Source: an uncultured Prevotella sp. (GTDB lineage Bacteria > Bacteroidota > Bacteroidia > Bacteroidales > Bacteroidaceae). Taken from it: a stretch of DNA of 64,000 nt. The notes under the pieces are model-generated. The model ran no database searches. It was not told the DNA's origin and saw nothing but the letters and a program-made list of their open reading frames with translations. The DNA is taken from assembly GCA_902464615.1 (NCBI GenBank), contig CABQKA010000002.1, positions 1 to 64,000 on the forward strand, read 5' to 3'. Each line of letters begins with the position of its first letter. Within the stretch, counting starts at the first letter, position 1. Positions 25,410-34,040 of this stretch are shown here, in pieces. The position numbers and the translations under genes were made by a program.

Positions 25410-26756
25410 TTACATACCGATGAGGGATTTTTCTACCCAGTAGGCGGCGATGCCGGCCAGGTAGCCGAGCAGGGCTATCCAGGAGACGTGGCGCAGATAC
25501 CATCCGAAGGAGATTTTCTCGAGGCCCATGACTACGACGCCGGCAGCCGAGCCGATGATGAGCATGGAGCCGCCCACGCCGGCGCAGTAGGCCAGCAGTT
25601 GCCAGAAGATGCCGTCGACGGCCATGTCGCCCGTGGGTGCGATGTCGTACATGCCCATGCAGCCGGCCACGAGGGGCACGTTGTCCACAATGCTCGAGAC
25701 GCAGCCGATGACGCCCGTCACGAGGTAGTGGTTGCCGCCGGAGGCTTCGTCAAGGCTGCGGCCGAAGTTGGAGAGTACGCTGGTCTCCTGGAGCGTGGCG
25801 ACGGTCATGAGGATGCCGAGGAAGAAGAAGATGGTGCCCAGGTCGATGCGCGAGATGAGGCGCGTCAGGCGCAGCTTGGCCGGCTCGTCGATGTCGGTGC
25901 GGGAGCGGTAGAAGGCTTCCGTGGTGAACCAGAGCAGGCCGAGGATAAGCAGGATGCCCATGAAGGGGGGAAGCCCGGTGAGGAAGCGGAATATGGGGAC
26001 GAAGATGAGTCCGCCCACGCCGATGACGAACACTGCCGTGCGCTGGCCGCGGCTGAACTGCAGGGAGTCGCTTTCTTCGGCCGTTTCGCTGCGCGTGAGC
26101 TGCCCCTTGAGGCTGAACTGCAGCACGAGGGCCGGGACAATGACGGAGATGAGCGACGGAATGAACAGCTCCTTGATGACGCCTACGGTGGTGATATTGC
26201 CCTTAATCCAGAGCATGATGGTCGTCACGTCGCCGATGGGCGAGAAAGCGCCGCCGGCGTTGGCCGCCAGGATGACCAGTGCGGCGAAAATCATGCGCTC
26301 CTTGTGTTCGGGCACGAGCTTTCGCAAGACCATGACCATGACGATGCTCGTCGTCATGTTGTCCAGGATGGCAGAGAGGAAGAACGTCATGAACGTGATG
26401 CTCCATAGCAGCTTGCGCTTGCTGGTGGTGCGGAGCAGCTCGCGCACGAAGTTGAAGCCGCCGTTGGAGTCGACCGTCTCTACGATGGCCATCGCGCCCA
26501 TTAGGAAGAACAGGATTTCGCAGGTGTCGCCCATGTGCGGGATAAGGATGTGCTCGCCCACCCAGGACGAAACCTCGCCGTCCGGTACCGCTATGCCGTG
26601 GAAGCCTTGGATGAACGTCCCGGCATCGAGCATGTAAAGCACCCAGCAAGCCACGCACATCAGCAGCGCCGTGGCAGCCTTGTTGATTTTCAGCACGCTT
26701 TCCAAGGCGATACAGGCGTAGCCTATTACGAAAAGCGTCACGATGATTGTTACCAT
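25410..26756 (-). CDS. nhaD: NhaD-type Na+/H+ antiporter
   Basis: 448 residues from ATG 26756 with about 11-12 predicted transmembrane helices, an ion-transporter-superfamily layout. Family signatures are FFLSAILDNMTTSIVMVMVL and AANAGGAFSPIGDVTTIMLWIKG in the first half, and VSSIVDNVPLVAGCMGMYD and CAGVGGSMLIIGSAAGVVVMG in the second. These are the inverted-repeat DN and SP(I/V)GD motifs conserved in NhaD. It exports Na+ or Li+ in exchange for protons at the inner membrane, supporting pH and sodium homeostasis. The start at MVTIIVTLFVIGYA was preferred over an upstream Met because the extra 20 residues are non-conserved in appearance. TACCTTTC at 26793-26800 is a near-consensus promoter box. 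Confidence 0.92.
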   Translation of the reverse strand: MVTIIVTLFVIGYACIALESVLKINKAATALLMCVACWVLYMLDAGTFIQGFHGIAVPDGEVSSWVGEHILIPHMGDTCEILFFLMGAMAIVETVDSNGGFNFVRELLRTTSKRKLLWSITFMTFFLSAILDNMTTSIVMVMVLRKLVPEHKERMIFAALVILAANAGGAFSPIGDVTTIMLWIKGNITTVGVIKELFIPSLISVIVPALVLQFSLKGQLTRSETAEESDSLQFSRGQRTAVFVIGVGGLIFVPIFRFLTGLPPFMGILLILGLLWFTTEAFYRSRTDIDEPAKLRLTRLISRIDLGTIFFFLGILMTVATLQETSVLSNFGRSLDEASGGNHYLVTGVIGCVSSIVDNVPLVAGCMGMYDIAPTGDMAVDGIFWQLLAYCAGVGGSMLIIGSAAGVVVMGLEKISFGWYLRHVSWIALLGYLAGIAAYWVEKSLIGM

Positions 26757-26958
26757 AGCAGGATATTTAAGTTTATAGGATTGCCATGCAAAGAAAGGTA
26801 AAAAAAACGATTTCACAAAAACTTTCCGGCTACATTTTTGCCACGGTCCGGGCGCAGTCAGGGCTGTGGCGGCTTTCCGTATCCGCCTGTCTCTCCGGTT
26901 TACGCATTTTTCCCGACGAAAAACGACGGCGCGGCGGCGGCATTCCCGAAAAAAGTCT

Positions 26959-26966
26959 TACCTTTG
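26959..26966 (+). promoter_or_regulatory. -7 box TACCTTTG for tRNA-Arg
   Basis: Exact consensus about 20 bp before the mature tRNA. In the 463-bp gap 26757-27220 I see only this promoter, the tRNA and the nadA promoter. Confidence 0.65.
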
Positions 26967-26986
26967 TCCCGCCTAAGGCATGATGG

Positions 26987-27058
26987 GCCCCTGTAGTTCA
27001 ACGGATAGAATAGAAGTTTCCTAAACTTTAGATCCGAGTTCGATTCTCGGCGGGGGTA
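26987..27058 (+). tRNA. tRNA-Arg (anticodon CCT)
   Basis: Folds as a cloverleaf: acceptor GCCCCTG pairs with CGGGGGT (two G-U pairs); D-stem GTTC/GAAT; anticodon stem GAAGT/ACTTT with loop TTCCTAA, anticodon CCT at 27020-27022; T-stem CCGAG/CTCGG with loop TTCGATT; discriminator A at 27058. CCA is not encoded. It reads AGG arginine codons, rare in this GC-rich genome. A TACCTTTG box at 26959-26966 lies about 20 bp before the mature 5' end. Confidence 0.95.
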
Positions 27059-27154
27059 CACGCCGCTCTTGGGGCGCATCCCCAAGCCAGGGCTTCCGGG
27101 CCCGCTGCCGTGCGATTTTCCGCGCGGCAGCGGGCCCGGTCGCTTGGAAAGCCT

Positions 27155-27162
27155 TATCTTTG
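27155..27162 (+). promoter_or_regulatory. -7 box TATCTTTG for nadA
   Basis: Exact consensus 59 bp before ATG 27221. Confidence 0.6.
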
Positions 27163-27220
27163 CAGGCGTGGCCGCACGCCGTGGCGGCTACGGTATGAAT
27201 GAGGTACAATACAAAAGACT

Positions 27221-28228
27221 ATGGACGATAACAAGGAAATCAAGAAAAGCTGGCTGGAGAAGGGCTATGCCGACGAACCCGTGCCGGCCGGTACGGACCT
27301 CAAGGAGGAAATCCGCCGCCTGTGCAGGGAGAAAAATGCCGTAATCCTGGCCCACTACTATACCGATGGCGACGTGCAGGACGTGGCCGACTTCGTGGGC
27401 GACAGCCTCGCGCTGGCCCGCCAGGCTGCCCGCACGCAGGCCGGCATTATTCTCATGTGTGGCGTGCACTTCATGGGCGAGACGTGCAAGTTGCTTTCTC
27501 CAGAGAAGAAGGTGCTCCTGCCCGATTTGAACGCCACATGCTCGCTGGCCGAAAGTTGTCCGGCCGAAGCCTTCGCCGCTTTCGTGCACGAGCATCCCGG
27601 CCACAAAGTCATTTCCTACGTCAACACCTCGGCGGCGACAAAGGCCGTGACAGACATCGTAGTCACTTCCGGAAACGCCAGGCAAATCGTGGAAAGTTTC
27701 CCCGAAGACCAACCCCTCATCTTCGGTCCGGACCGCAATTTGGGCAATTACATCAACGCCGTGACCGGGCGCCACATGCTGTTATGGGACGGGGCGTGCC
27801 ACGTCCACGAGCGTTTCTCCACGCAAAAGCTCACGGAGCTGATGCGCCGCTATCCCGAGGCCAAAGTGCTGGTCCACCCGGAGTGCCGCGGTGCTGTCGT
27901 GAAGCTGGCCGACAAGGTCGGGTCCACGGCGGCCCTTCTGCGCTATGCCGTCGAAAGCGGCGCCGACACTTTCCTCGTGGCCACGGAGAGCGGCATCCTG
28001 CACGAGATGCGCAAGCAGGCCCCGCAGAAAACGTTCATCCCCGTCCCGCCCGACGAGCCGGGCTGCGCCTGCAACGAATGCAACTACATGCGGCTCGTGT
28101 CGCTGCAGAAGATGTACAACGCCCTGCGCTACGAGTGGCCCGCCGTAGAGGTCGACCCCGACGTGGCCGGCGCCGCCGTGCGTCCCATCGAGCGCATGCT
28201 CGAGCTATCCGCCCGCTTGGGACTTTGA
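27221..28228 (+). CDS. nadA: Quinolinate synthase NadA
   Basis: 335 residues. NadA condenses iminoaspartate with dihydroxyacetone phosphate to quinolinate using a [4Fe-4S] cluster, the second step of de novo NAD synthesis in the cytoplasm. Conserved stretches are AVILAHYYTDGDVQDVADFVGDS (split here as ILAHYYTDGDVQD and DFVGDSLAL), CGVHFMGE with the first cluster Cys, PDLNATCSLAESCP, HPECRGAV, and the C-terminal ACNECNYM with the third. It is monocistronic; nadB and nadC are not in the window. Promoter box TATCTTTG lies at 27155-27162. Its last 24 bp overlap the 3' end of the convergent tcdA gene. Confidence 0.96.
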   Translation: MDDNKEIKKSWLEKGYADEPVPAGTDLKEEIRRLCREKNAVILAHYYTDGDVQDVADFVGDSLALARQAARTQAGIILMCGVHFMGETCKLLSPEKKVLLPDLNATCSLAESCPAEAFAAFVHEHPGHKVISYVNTSAATKAVTDIVVTSGNARQIVESFPEDQPLIFGPDRNLGNYINAVTGRHMLLWDGACHVHERFSTQKLTELMRRYPEAKVLVHPECRGAVVKLADKVGSTAALLRYAVESGADTFLVATESGILHEMRKQAPQKTFIPVPPDEPGCACNECNYMRLVSLQKMYNALRYEWPAVEVDPDVAGAAVRPIERMLELSARLGL

Positions 28229-28987
28229 TTCTCCCGCTTCCGTCGGGGCTGTGCGCGACAGGGCGTCGCGCACGACGAGCGAGGCGAGCACCAGCCCGAA
28301 GGCCGCCGTGGCGTGGGCCACGGAGCCGTTTACCAGTCCCTGTCCCTCTTCCCCGGCGTCGCCCAGGTTGGGCAGCAGTTCGTCGCTGTAGACGCACTGG
28401 AATTTCCGCGCCGGAAACAGCCCCTGCCGCTTGAACTTGCGGCGCAGGGCCGCGGCCAGCGGGCAGCCTTTCACTTTCCAGAATTCCGCCACGGCGATGC
28501 GCGTGGGGTCCATCTTGAGCGCGGCGCCCATAGAAGAAAAAAGCCGTGTGCCTGCCGCCGTGGCGCGGCGGATGAGGAGCGCCTTGTCGTCGAGGCTGTC
28601 GATGGCGTCCACGACGTAGTCGAACCCCTCGAGCGGGAAGCCTTCCGCCGTTTCCGCGCCGTAGCGTTCGCGGCGGGCCACGATGTCGGCCTCCGGCGCA
28701 ATGTCGAGCAAGCGTTCGCGCAGCGCCTCCACTTTCGGCCGGCCGAGGGCGGAGACCGTGGCCACGAGCTGGCGGTTCAGGTTGGAGGGGCAGACCACGT
28801 CCGGGTCTACGATGGTGAGGTGGCCGATGCCCGAGCGCACCAGGCTTTCAGCGCACCATCCGCCCACGCCGCCTACGCCGAAGAGCACTACGCGCGCCGC
28901 CGCGAGGCGGTCCATGCCCGCCGGGCCCACCAGCCGCTGCGTGCGTTGCAGGCGGGCTTTCTTGAGGTTATCCCTGTTGTCTGTCAT
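28205..28987 (-). CDS. tcdA: tRNA threonylcarbamoyladenosine dehydratase (TcdA/CsdL), ThiF/E1 family
   Basis: 260 residues with the E1-like nucleotide-binding core. The Gly motif is VLFGVGGVGGWCAESLVRSGIG (in parts: VLFGVGGVGGWCAE), followed by VDPDVVCPSNLNRQL (adenylation Asp and Arg), GRPKVEALRERL and VVDAIDSLDDK. The region SSMGAALKMDPTRI is characteristic of TcdA. The enzyme uses ATP to dehydrate t6A37 to the cyclic ct6A form in ANN-decoding tRNAs. The partners CsdA/CsdE are not here, though a sufE gene is at 11809. TACTTTTG at 29046-29053 is the likely -7 box, shared with the intergenic region of the divergent glycosyltransferase gene. Confidence 0.9.
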   Translation of the reverse strand: MTDNRDNLKKARLQRTQRLVGPAGMDRLAAARVVLFGVGGVGGWCAESLVRSGIGHLTIVDPDVVCPSNLNRQLVATVSALGRPKVEALRERLLDIAPEADIVARRERYGAETAEGFPLEGFDYVVDAIDSLDDKALLIRRATAAGTRLFSSMGAALKMDPTRIAVAEFWKVKGCPLAAALRRKFKRQGLFPARKFQCVYSDELLPNLGDAGEEGQGLVNGSVAHATAAFGLVLASLVVRDALSRTAPTEAGESKSQAGG

Positions 28988-29045
28988 GTTTCCTAACTGT
29001 TTGGTCTGAAGAAGTCCGGGGCGGAAAAGCGGTTGCCCCGTCCTG

Positions 29046-29053
29046 CAAAAGTA
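29046..29053 (-). promoter_or_regulatory. -7 box TACTTTTG for tcdA
   Basis: Exact consensus on the reverse strand, 59 bp before ATG 28987. Confidence 0.55.
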
Positions 29054-29127
29054 GGAAGAAATCCCCGTTTTCCCTCCTGCCCCGGCGGAAAAGCCCGCGG
29101 TGTGGCCCGCGGTTCGCGATTAGTTGT

Positions 29128-29135
29128 TAACTTTG
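29128..29135 (+). promoter_or_regulatory. -7 box TAACTTTG for the GT4 gene
   Basis: Exact consensus ending 9 bp before ATG 29144, so transcription should start almost at the start codon. Confidence 0.55.
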
Positions 29136-29143
29136 CTGCCGAT

Positions 29144-30391
29144 ATGCGAGTACTTTTAGTGAATACGTCCGAACAGGCCGGAGGCGCCGCCATCGCCGCC
29201 GTCCGGCTGCTGCGCGCGCTCAACCGCAACGGCGTCGAGGCCGGGCTGCTGGTGCGCGACAGGCTGTCGGACAATCCCCGCGTGTCGGCCCTGCCGCGCA
29301 GCCCCCTGCTTCGCGCCCGCTTCCTCATGGAGCGACTCGACGTGGTGCTTGCCAACGGACTGAGCCGCGACAACCTTTTTGCCATAGACCCCGCCACGCG
29401 CGGCACCGACATCACGCAGCTGCCGGAGTTCCGCCGGGCCGACGTCGTCCACCTGCACTGGGTGAATCAGGGAATGCTCTCCCTGCGCGGCGTGCGCCGC
29501 ATCCTGGCCACGGGCAAGCGCGTCGTGTGGACGCTCCACGACATGTGGCCCTTTACCGGCATTTGCCACCATGCCGATGCGTGCGAGGGCTGGCTCCGCG
29601 GCTGCGGCTGCTGCCCCTTGCTCCGCCGCCCGGCCGCCGGCGACCTGTCGCACCGCACCTTCGCGCGCAAGGCCGGAGCCTACGCCGCGGGCCGGATGGC
29701 GTTCGTGGCCTGCAGCGACTGGCTGGCCTCCCTGGCGCGCCGTTCGCCCCTGCTCGCAGGGCAGCAGGTGGAGAGCATCCCCAACCCGCTCGACACCGCC
29801 CTCTTCTCCCCGGGCAGCCGGGAGGAAGCACGCCGCAGCCTCGGCCTGCCGCAGGAGCGCCGCCTCATTCTCTTCGTGGCCTACAAAGTGACCGACCGCT
29901 TCAAGGGCATCGACTACCTGCGGCAGGCCGTGGCCATGCTCGTGGAGCGCGAGCCCGCATGGCGCGACCGCCTGGGCGTCGTCGCCGTGGGGCGCGAGGC
30001 CGCTTTACTGAAAGACAGTTTCGACGTGCCCGTATATCCGCAGGAGTACGTGTCGGATGATGAAAAAACGATGGTGCGCTACTACCGCGCGGCCGACGTG
30101 CTGGCCATGCCCACCTTGCGCGACAACCTGCCCAACACCGTAGCCGAGGCGATGGCCTGCGGCCTGCCCTGCGCGGCGTTCCGCGTGGGCGGGCTGCCGC
30201 AGATGATAGCCCACGGCACCGACGGCTACCTGGCCGGCCCGCAGGATGCCGCCTCGCTGGCCGAAGGCCTGCGCCTCCTGCTCGGGCCCTCGGCGGGCGC
30301 TTTTGCCGCCGCCGCGCGGGAAAAGGCCGTGCGCGCCTATTCCGAGCAGTCCGTAGCCGCCCGCTACGCCAGCGTTTACCGCGGCGAGTAG
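29144..30391 (+). CDS. Glycosyltransferase family 4
   Basis: 415 residues from ATG 29144 (MRVLLVNTSEQAGGAA), a GT-B fold. The N-terminal half has VVHLHWVNQGMLSL and VVWTLHDMWPFTGICHHADAC with a downstream Cys cluster (CEGWLRGCGCCP), typical of Bacteroidetes WcaI/WcaL-like capsule enzymes. The C-terminal half has RLILFVAYKVTDRFKGIDYL and the EX7E-like nucleotide-sugar site MPTLRDNLPNTVAEAMACGLP. It should transfer a sugar in lipopolysaccharide, capsule or glycoprotein glycan assembly at the cytoplasmic membrane face; donor and acceptor are unknown. The -7 box ends 9 bp before the start codon, implying an almost leaderless transcript. It is followed 37 bp later by a GT2 gene. Confidence 0.92.
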   Translation: MRVLLVNTSEQAGGAAIAAVRLLRALNRNGVEAGLLVRDRLSDNPRVSALPRSPLLRARFLMERLDVVLANGLSRDNLFAIDPATRGTDITQLPEFRRADVVHLHWVNQGMLSLRGVRRILATGKRVVWTLHDMWPFTGICHHADACEGWLRGCGCCPLLRRPAAGDLSHRTFARKAGAYAAGRMAFVACSDWLASLARRSPLLAGQQVESIPNPLDTALFSPGSREEARRSLGLPQERRLILFVAYKVTDRFKGIDYLRQAVAMLVEREPAWRDRLGVVAVGREAALLKDSFDVPVYPQEYVSDDEKTMVRYYRAADVLAMPTLRDNLPNTVAEAMACGLPCAAFRVGGLPQMIAHGTDGYLAGPQDAASLAEGLRLLLGPSAGAFAAAAREKAVRAYSEQSVAARYASVYRGE

Positions 30392-30428
30392 CGGCGCGGC
30401 TCCTATTCTACAACCCTATTGACAATGT

Positions 30429-31220
30429 ATGCCAGAACCTCCGCTTATTAAAATCACCGTGGCCACGGTCACGTATAACGCGGCCCGCGAGATAGGCCGC
30501 ACCATCCGCAGCGTGGAAACGCAGGACTATCCCTACGTCGAGCATCTGATTATCGACGGCAATTCCCACGACGGCACGCTCGAGCTGGTCCACCACTACC
30601 AGGAGCGCAACAGCGTGGCCCGCGTGCCCCATGAGGTGAACTGCCTCAGCGAGCCGGACAAGGGCCTGTACGACGCCATGAACAAGGCCATCGACATGGC
30701 CACCGGCCGTTACATCGTCTTCCTCAACGCCGGCGACTGCTTCCACGCGCCCGACACGCTGACGCGCATCGCCGCCGTGGCGGCCGCCTCGCCCGAGGCG
30801 CCGGCCGTCATCTATGCCGACACCAACCTGGTGGACGCCGAGGGCCGCTTCGTGCGCCGCCGCCGTCTCGCCCCGCCCGAACGCCTGACGTGGCGCTCCT
30901 TCCGCAACGGGATGCTCGTCTGCCACCAGTCCTTCTACGCCCGCACGGACCTGGCCCGCCTGGAGACTTACGACCTGGACTACCGCTATTCGGCCGACTT
31001 CGACTGGTGCATCCGCATCATGCGGCAGGCCGAGCAGCGGGGGCTCCCGCTGTGCAACGCCCGCATCGTGGCGACGGACTATCTGGAGGAAGGGCTTACC
31101 ACGCGCCACCACAAGGCGTCGCTGCGCGAGCGTTTCCGCATCATGGCGCGCCACTACGGCTGGGCGACGGCCGTGGCCTACCATGCGTGGTTCGTCGTGC
31201 GCGCCGTGCTCCGGCGCTGA
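30429..31220 (+). CDS. Glycosyltransferase family 2
   Basis: 263 residues with the GT-A fold. ITVATVTYNAAREIGRTIRSV and HLIIDGNSHDGT form the nucleotide-sugar site, DKGLYDAMNKAIDMATGRYIVFLNAGD is the typical GT2 core, and AVIYADTN carries the DxD metal motif. ADFDWCIRIMRQAE lies at the acceptor side. The closest type is the WcaA/colanic-acid-like group of cell-surface glycan enzymes. It sits in tandem with the GT4 gene, 37 bp apart, so both probably act on the same glycan. A perfect palindrome of the repeat family follows its stop. Confidence 0.92.
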   Translation: MPEPPLIKITVATVTYNAAREIGRTIRSVETQDYPYVEHLIIDGNSHDGTLELVHHYQERNSVARVPHEVNCLSEPDKGLYDAMNKAIDMATGRYIVFLNAGDCFHAPDTLTRIAAVAAASPEAPAVIYADTNLVDAEGRFVRRRRLAPPERLTWRSFRNGMLVCHQSFYARTDLARLETYDLDYRYSADFDWCIRIMRQAEQRGLPLCNARIVATDYLEEGLTTRHHKASLRERFRIMARHYGWATAVAYHAWFVVRAVLRR

Positions 31221-31249
31221 CCCGCGCCCGGAGGCCTGTTCCCGTTTCC

Positions 31250-31287
31250 ACGGGCCTTAGCCCCGTCGCGACGGGGCTAAGGCCCGT
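31250..31287. repeat. Palindromic repeat R5
   Basis: Perfect 38-bp palindrome, left arm ACGGGCCTTAGCCCCGTCG, between the GT2 gene and recX. Cleanest copy of the family. Confidence 0.85.
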
Positions 31288-31320
31288 CGCTATCCCGCGA
31301 ATCCTCACTTTTTTCCGAAT

Positions 31321-31785
31321 ATGTCCCCCCTCACTCCTGAAAAAGCCTATGCCCGCGCGGCCGCCAGTTGTGCGCGCCGCGAATATTGCCGGGCCGACTG
31401 GGCGCGGAAGTTCGCCGCGGCCGGCCTGGCTCCGTCCGTGGCCACCGGGCTGCTGGACCGCCTCGAAGCGGAAGGCTACGTGGACGACGTGCGCTACGCC
31501 CGCGCGTTCGTTCACGACAAGACGGCCTACGACTTGTGGGGCCGCGTCAAAGTGGCCAGCGCGCTCCGGGCCAAGGGCGTGCCGTCCGAGGCCGTGGCGG
31601 CCGCCCTGTCCGAAGTGGACGAGGAGGTTTACCGCGAAGGCCTGTCGCGGCTGTTGGCCCGCAAGGCCCGCAGCCTGCCGCCGCTCGACGCGCGCGAACG
31701 CCGCCTGCGCCTCATGCGCTATGCCGCCGGCCGCGGCTTCGAGGCCAGCCTGGTGGCCCGCCTGCTCGGGGAGGACGACGAGTGA
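31321..31785 (+). CDS. recX: RecX-family regulatory protein
   Basis: 154 residues, the usual RecX length, all helical. The three-helix RecX repeats are visible: YCRADWARKFAAAGLAPSVA, then LEAEGYVDDVRYARAFVHDKTAYDLWGRVKV with the conserved Y-x-(D/N)-D-x-R-(F/Y)-A motif, and a third repeat near the C-terminus (LRLMRYAAGRGFEASLVARLL). RecX caps or inhibits RecA filaments during recombination and SOS. recA is not adjacent, as is common in Bacteroidetes. The gene lies 88 bp upstream of rpoN, which has its own candidate promoter. Confidence 0.9.
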   Translation: MSPLTPEKAYARAAASCARREYCRADWARKFAAAGLAPSVATGLLDRLEAEGYVDDVRYARAFVHDKTAYDLWGRVKVASALRAKGVPSEAVAAALSEVDEEVYREGLSRLLARKARSLPPLDARERRLRLMRYAAGRGFEASLVARLLGEDDE

Positions 31786-31842
31786 GCCGCGTTTACCGCG
31801 GAGCGCATGCGGCGGCGCGGCCATTATCCGGATATTTTTTTG

Positions 31843-31850
31843 TAATTTTG
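31843..31850 (+). promoter_or_regulatory. -7 box TAATTTTG for rpoN
   Basis: Exact consensus 24 bp before ATG 31874, heading the rpoN-PAP2-purE-ispG run. Confidence 0.55.
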
Positions 31851-31873
31851 CCTTTGTCAATAAAAAATAGGAC

Positions 31874-33361
31874 ATGAGCCAGAAACTCGTACAAAACCAG
31901 GCTGCCGCACAGGTGCAGCAGCTCTCTTCGCTTCAGGTGGCGTTGGCCAGTCTGGTGGAACTTCCCGTCACGGAACTGGCCGAACGCGTGCGCGACGAAA
32001 TGGTGGACAACGCAGCCCTCGAGGAGGCGGACCATGAAGAAGGCGCAGACGACGGCGCAGGGACCGACGACGCCGGCGCCGACGGGGAAGAAACGGAAGA
32101 GTGGCGCGACGCCGACGGCGATTTCGGCGAAGCCATGGGCGACTATTTCAACGACGACGAAGTGCCCGACTACCTGCGCGAACGGGCCGACGCCGCGCGC
32201 GAACGGCACGAGGCGCCGCTCACGGGCGGCTCGTCCTTCTACGACGACTTGCTCGCCCAAATCGGGGAGCACGAGCTGGACGGGCACGAGCGCGAGGTGA
32301 TGACCTACCTCATCGGCTCGCTCGACGGCGACGGGCTGCTGCGCAAGGACCTGGCCGCGCTGGCCGACGAACTGGCCATTTACCACGGCGTCAATACGGA
32401 CGAGGCGGAGCTGACGCGCCTCTTGGGCGTGCTCCAGAGCTTCGAGCCGCGCGGCATCGGCGCCCGCTCGCTCCAGGAATGCCTGCATCTGCAGCTGGAA
32501 GACCCCGACCGGCGCTCGCCGTGGAAGAAGCTTGCCCTCGAAGTGGTGGACCATTACTATAAAGACTTCATCGGCAAGCGCTGGGATGCCCTGCGGCAAC
32601 ATTTGGGCGTGGACGAGGAGACAATGGGCCACGTGCGCCACGAACTGACGCACCTGAACCCCATGCCGGGCAGCACGCTGGGCAGCGGCGCGAGCGCTAC
32701 GGCCCCGACCGTCGTCCCCGACTTCTACGTGCGCGTCGGGGCGGACGGCCTTCCGGACGTGGAGCTGAACGACGGCGACGTGCCCGAACTGCGCGTGAGC
32801 CGCGCTTTCAGCGACTCCATCAGCCAGTATGCCCGGCGGCGCGACAAACTGACGCGCGAGCAGCGCGAGGCATACGTCTATGCCCGGCAGAAAGTGGACG
32901 CGGCCCAGGCCTTCATCAGCCTTATCAGCCGGCGGCGGCAGACGCTGCTGGCCGTCATGCGGGCCATCGTCGGCCTGCAGCAGGACTTTTTCACAAACGA
33001 CGACGACGAGGCGCAGCTGCACCCGCTGACGCTCAAGGAGGTGGCGGCCCGTGCGGGCGTGGACATCTCTACCGTCTCGCGCGTGACGGGTAGCAAGTAC
33101 GTCCAGACGGACTACGGGACCTACCCCCTGAAATACTTCTTCTCCTCGCAGTTCACCACCGAGGCGGGCGACGAACTGTCGGCCCGGAAGGTGCGCGCCG
33201 CCTTGCGCGAAATCGTGGACGGGGAGGACAAACAGCATCCCCTTTCCGACGAAGCCATCGCCGCACAGCTCAAGGAAAGGGAACTGCCCGTGGCACGGCG
33301 GACCGTGGCGAAATACCGGGAACAATTGGGCATCCCTCCTGCCCGCCTCCGTAGGGAGTGA
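31874..33361 (+). CDS. rpoN: RNA polymerase sigma-54 factor
   Basis: 495 residues. The Gln-rich N-terminal activator-interacting region I is QKLVQNQAAAQVQQLSSLQVAL (shown as two parts: QKLVQNQAAAQ and VQQLSSLQVA). An acidic region II (EEADHEEGADDGAG...) follows, then the core-binding domain (GIGARSLQECLHLQL) and the DNA-binding HTH (LKEVAARAGVDISTVSRVTGSKY). The diagnostic RpoN box ARRTVAKYRE recognises the -24 element. Sigma-54 needs an AAA+ activator; none is encoded in this window, and I found no convincing -24/-12 promoter. It heads a tight run with the PAP2-like, purE and ispG genes (gaps of 34, 27 and 23 bp). Confidence 0.96.
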   Translation: MSQKLVQNQAAAQVQQLSSLQVALASLVELPVTELAERVRDEMVDNAALEEADHEEGADDGAGTDDAGADGEETEEWRDADGDFGEAMGDYFNDDEVPDYLRERADAARERHEAPLTGGSSFYDDLLAQIGEHELDGHEREVMTYLIGSLDGDGLLRKDLAALADELAIYHGVNTDEAELTRLLGVLQSFEPRGIGARSLQECLHLQLEDPDRRSPWKKLALEVVDHYYKDFIGKRWDALRQHLGVDEETMGHVRHELTHLNPMPGSTLGSGASATAPTVVPDFYVRVGADGLPDVELNDGDVPELRVSRAFSDSISQYARRRDKLTREQREAYVYARQKVDAAQAFISLISRRRQTLLAVMRAIVGLQQDFFTNDDDEAQLHPLTLKEVAARAGVDISTVSRVTGSKYVQTDYGTYPLKYFFSSQFTTEAGDELSARKVRAALREIVDGEDKQHPLSDEAIAAQLKERELPVARRTVAKYREQLGIPPARLRRE

Positions 33362-33395
33362 GGCCGGCCAGTCATCCTTTTTCACGCAAGGCTTT

Positions 33396-34013
33396 ATGAA
33401 TAACAGGTACGTTATCTTGGCAGCCCAAGTGGTCTCGCTGGTATTCTCGCCGTTTTACCTCCCGGTAGTGGCGTTCGTGGTGCTCTTCTTCTTCAGCTAC
33501 CTGAACTACATGCCGTGGACGTTCAACCTGGCCATACTCCTGATGGTCTACACGCTGACGGTGCTGCTGCCGCGCCTGGGCATTTTCGCCTACCGCAAGC
33601 TCAACGGTTGGTCGCGCTTCCAGCTGGGGCACCGCCGCCGGCGTTACGTGCCCTACGTCCTGTCCATATCGTGCTACGCCGCGTTGCTGTACCTCATGAG
33701 CAGCTTGCGCATGCCACGCTTCACGTTGGCCATCGTCGCCGGAGCGTTGGCCGTGCAGGTGGCCTGTGCCATCGTCAACTCATGGGTCAAGGTGAGCACA
33801 CACGCCGCCGCCTCGGGAGGCGTCATCGGCGCGTTGGCGGCCTTTTCCGTCCTGCTCAACTTCGACCCCACGGGCTGGCTGTGCCTAAGCATACTGCTTT
33901 CGGGAATGGTCTGCTCGGCGCGGCTCATTCTTCGCCAGCATACGCTGACGGAAGTGGGTCTGGGCGTGCTCATCGGCATCCTGTGCGGCTTCTTCTGCAT
34001 CCTGCTGATATAA
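33396..34013 (+). CDS. PAP2-related integral membrane protein
   Basis: 205 residues with about six predicted transmembrane helices. The spacing of RFQLGHRRRRYVPYVL, NSWVKVSTHAAASGG and the last-helix SARLILRQHTLTEVGLG resembles PAP2/phosphatidic-acid phosphatase motifs 1-3 in diverged form (K-x-S-x-H in place of PSGH, R-x-x-x-x-x-H-T-x-x-E). Catalysis on lipid phosphates is therefore plausible but not certain. The position between rpoN and purE recurs in Bacteroidales, as far as I know the group, which supports a real gene rather than a specific function. Confidence 0.75.
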   Translation: MNNRYVILAAQVVSLVFSPFYLPVVAFVVLFFFSYLNYMPWTFNLAILLMVYTLTVLLPRLGIFAYRKLNGWSRFQLGHRRRRYVPYVLSISCYAALLYLMSSLRMPRFTLAIVAGALAVQVACAIVNSWVKVSTHAAASGGVIGALAAFSVLLNFDPTGWLCLSILLSGMVCSARLILRQHTLTEVGLGVLIGILCGFFCILLI

Positions 34014-34040
34014 AATCTTTAATAAAATACCGAAACCGTT

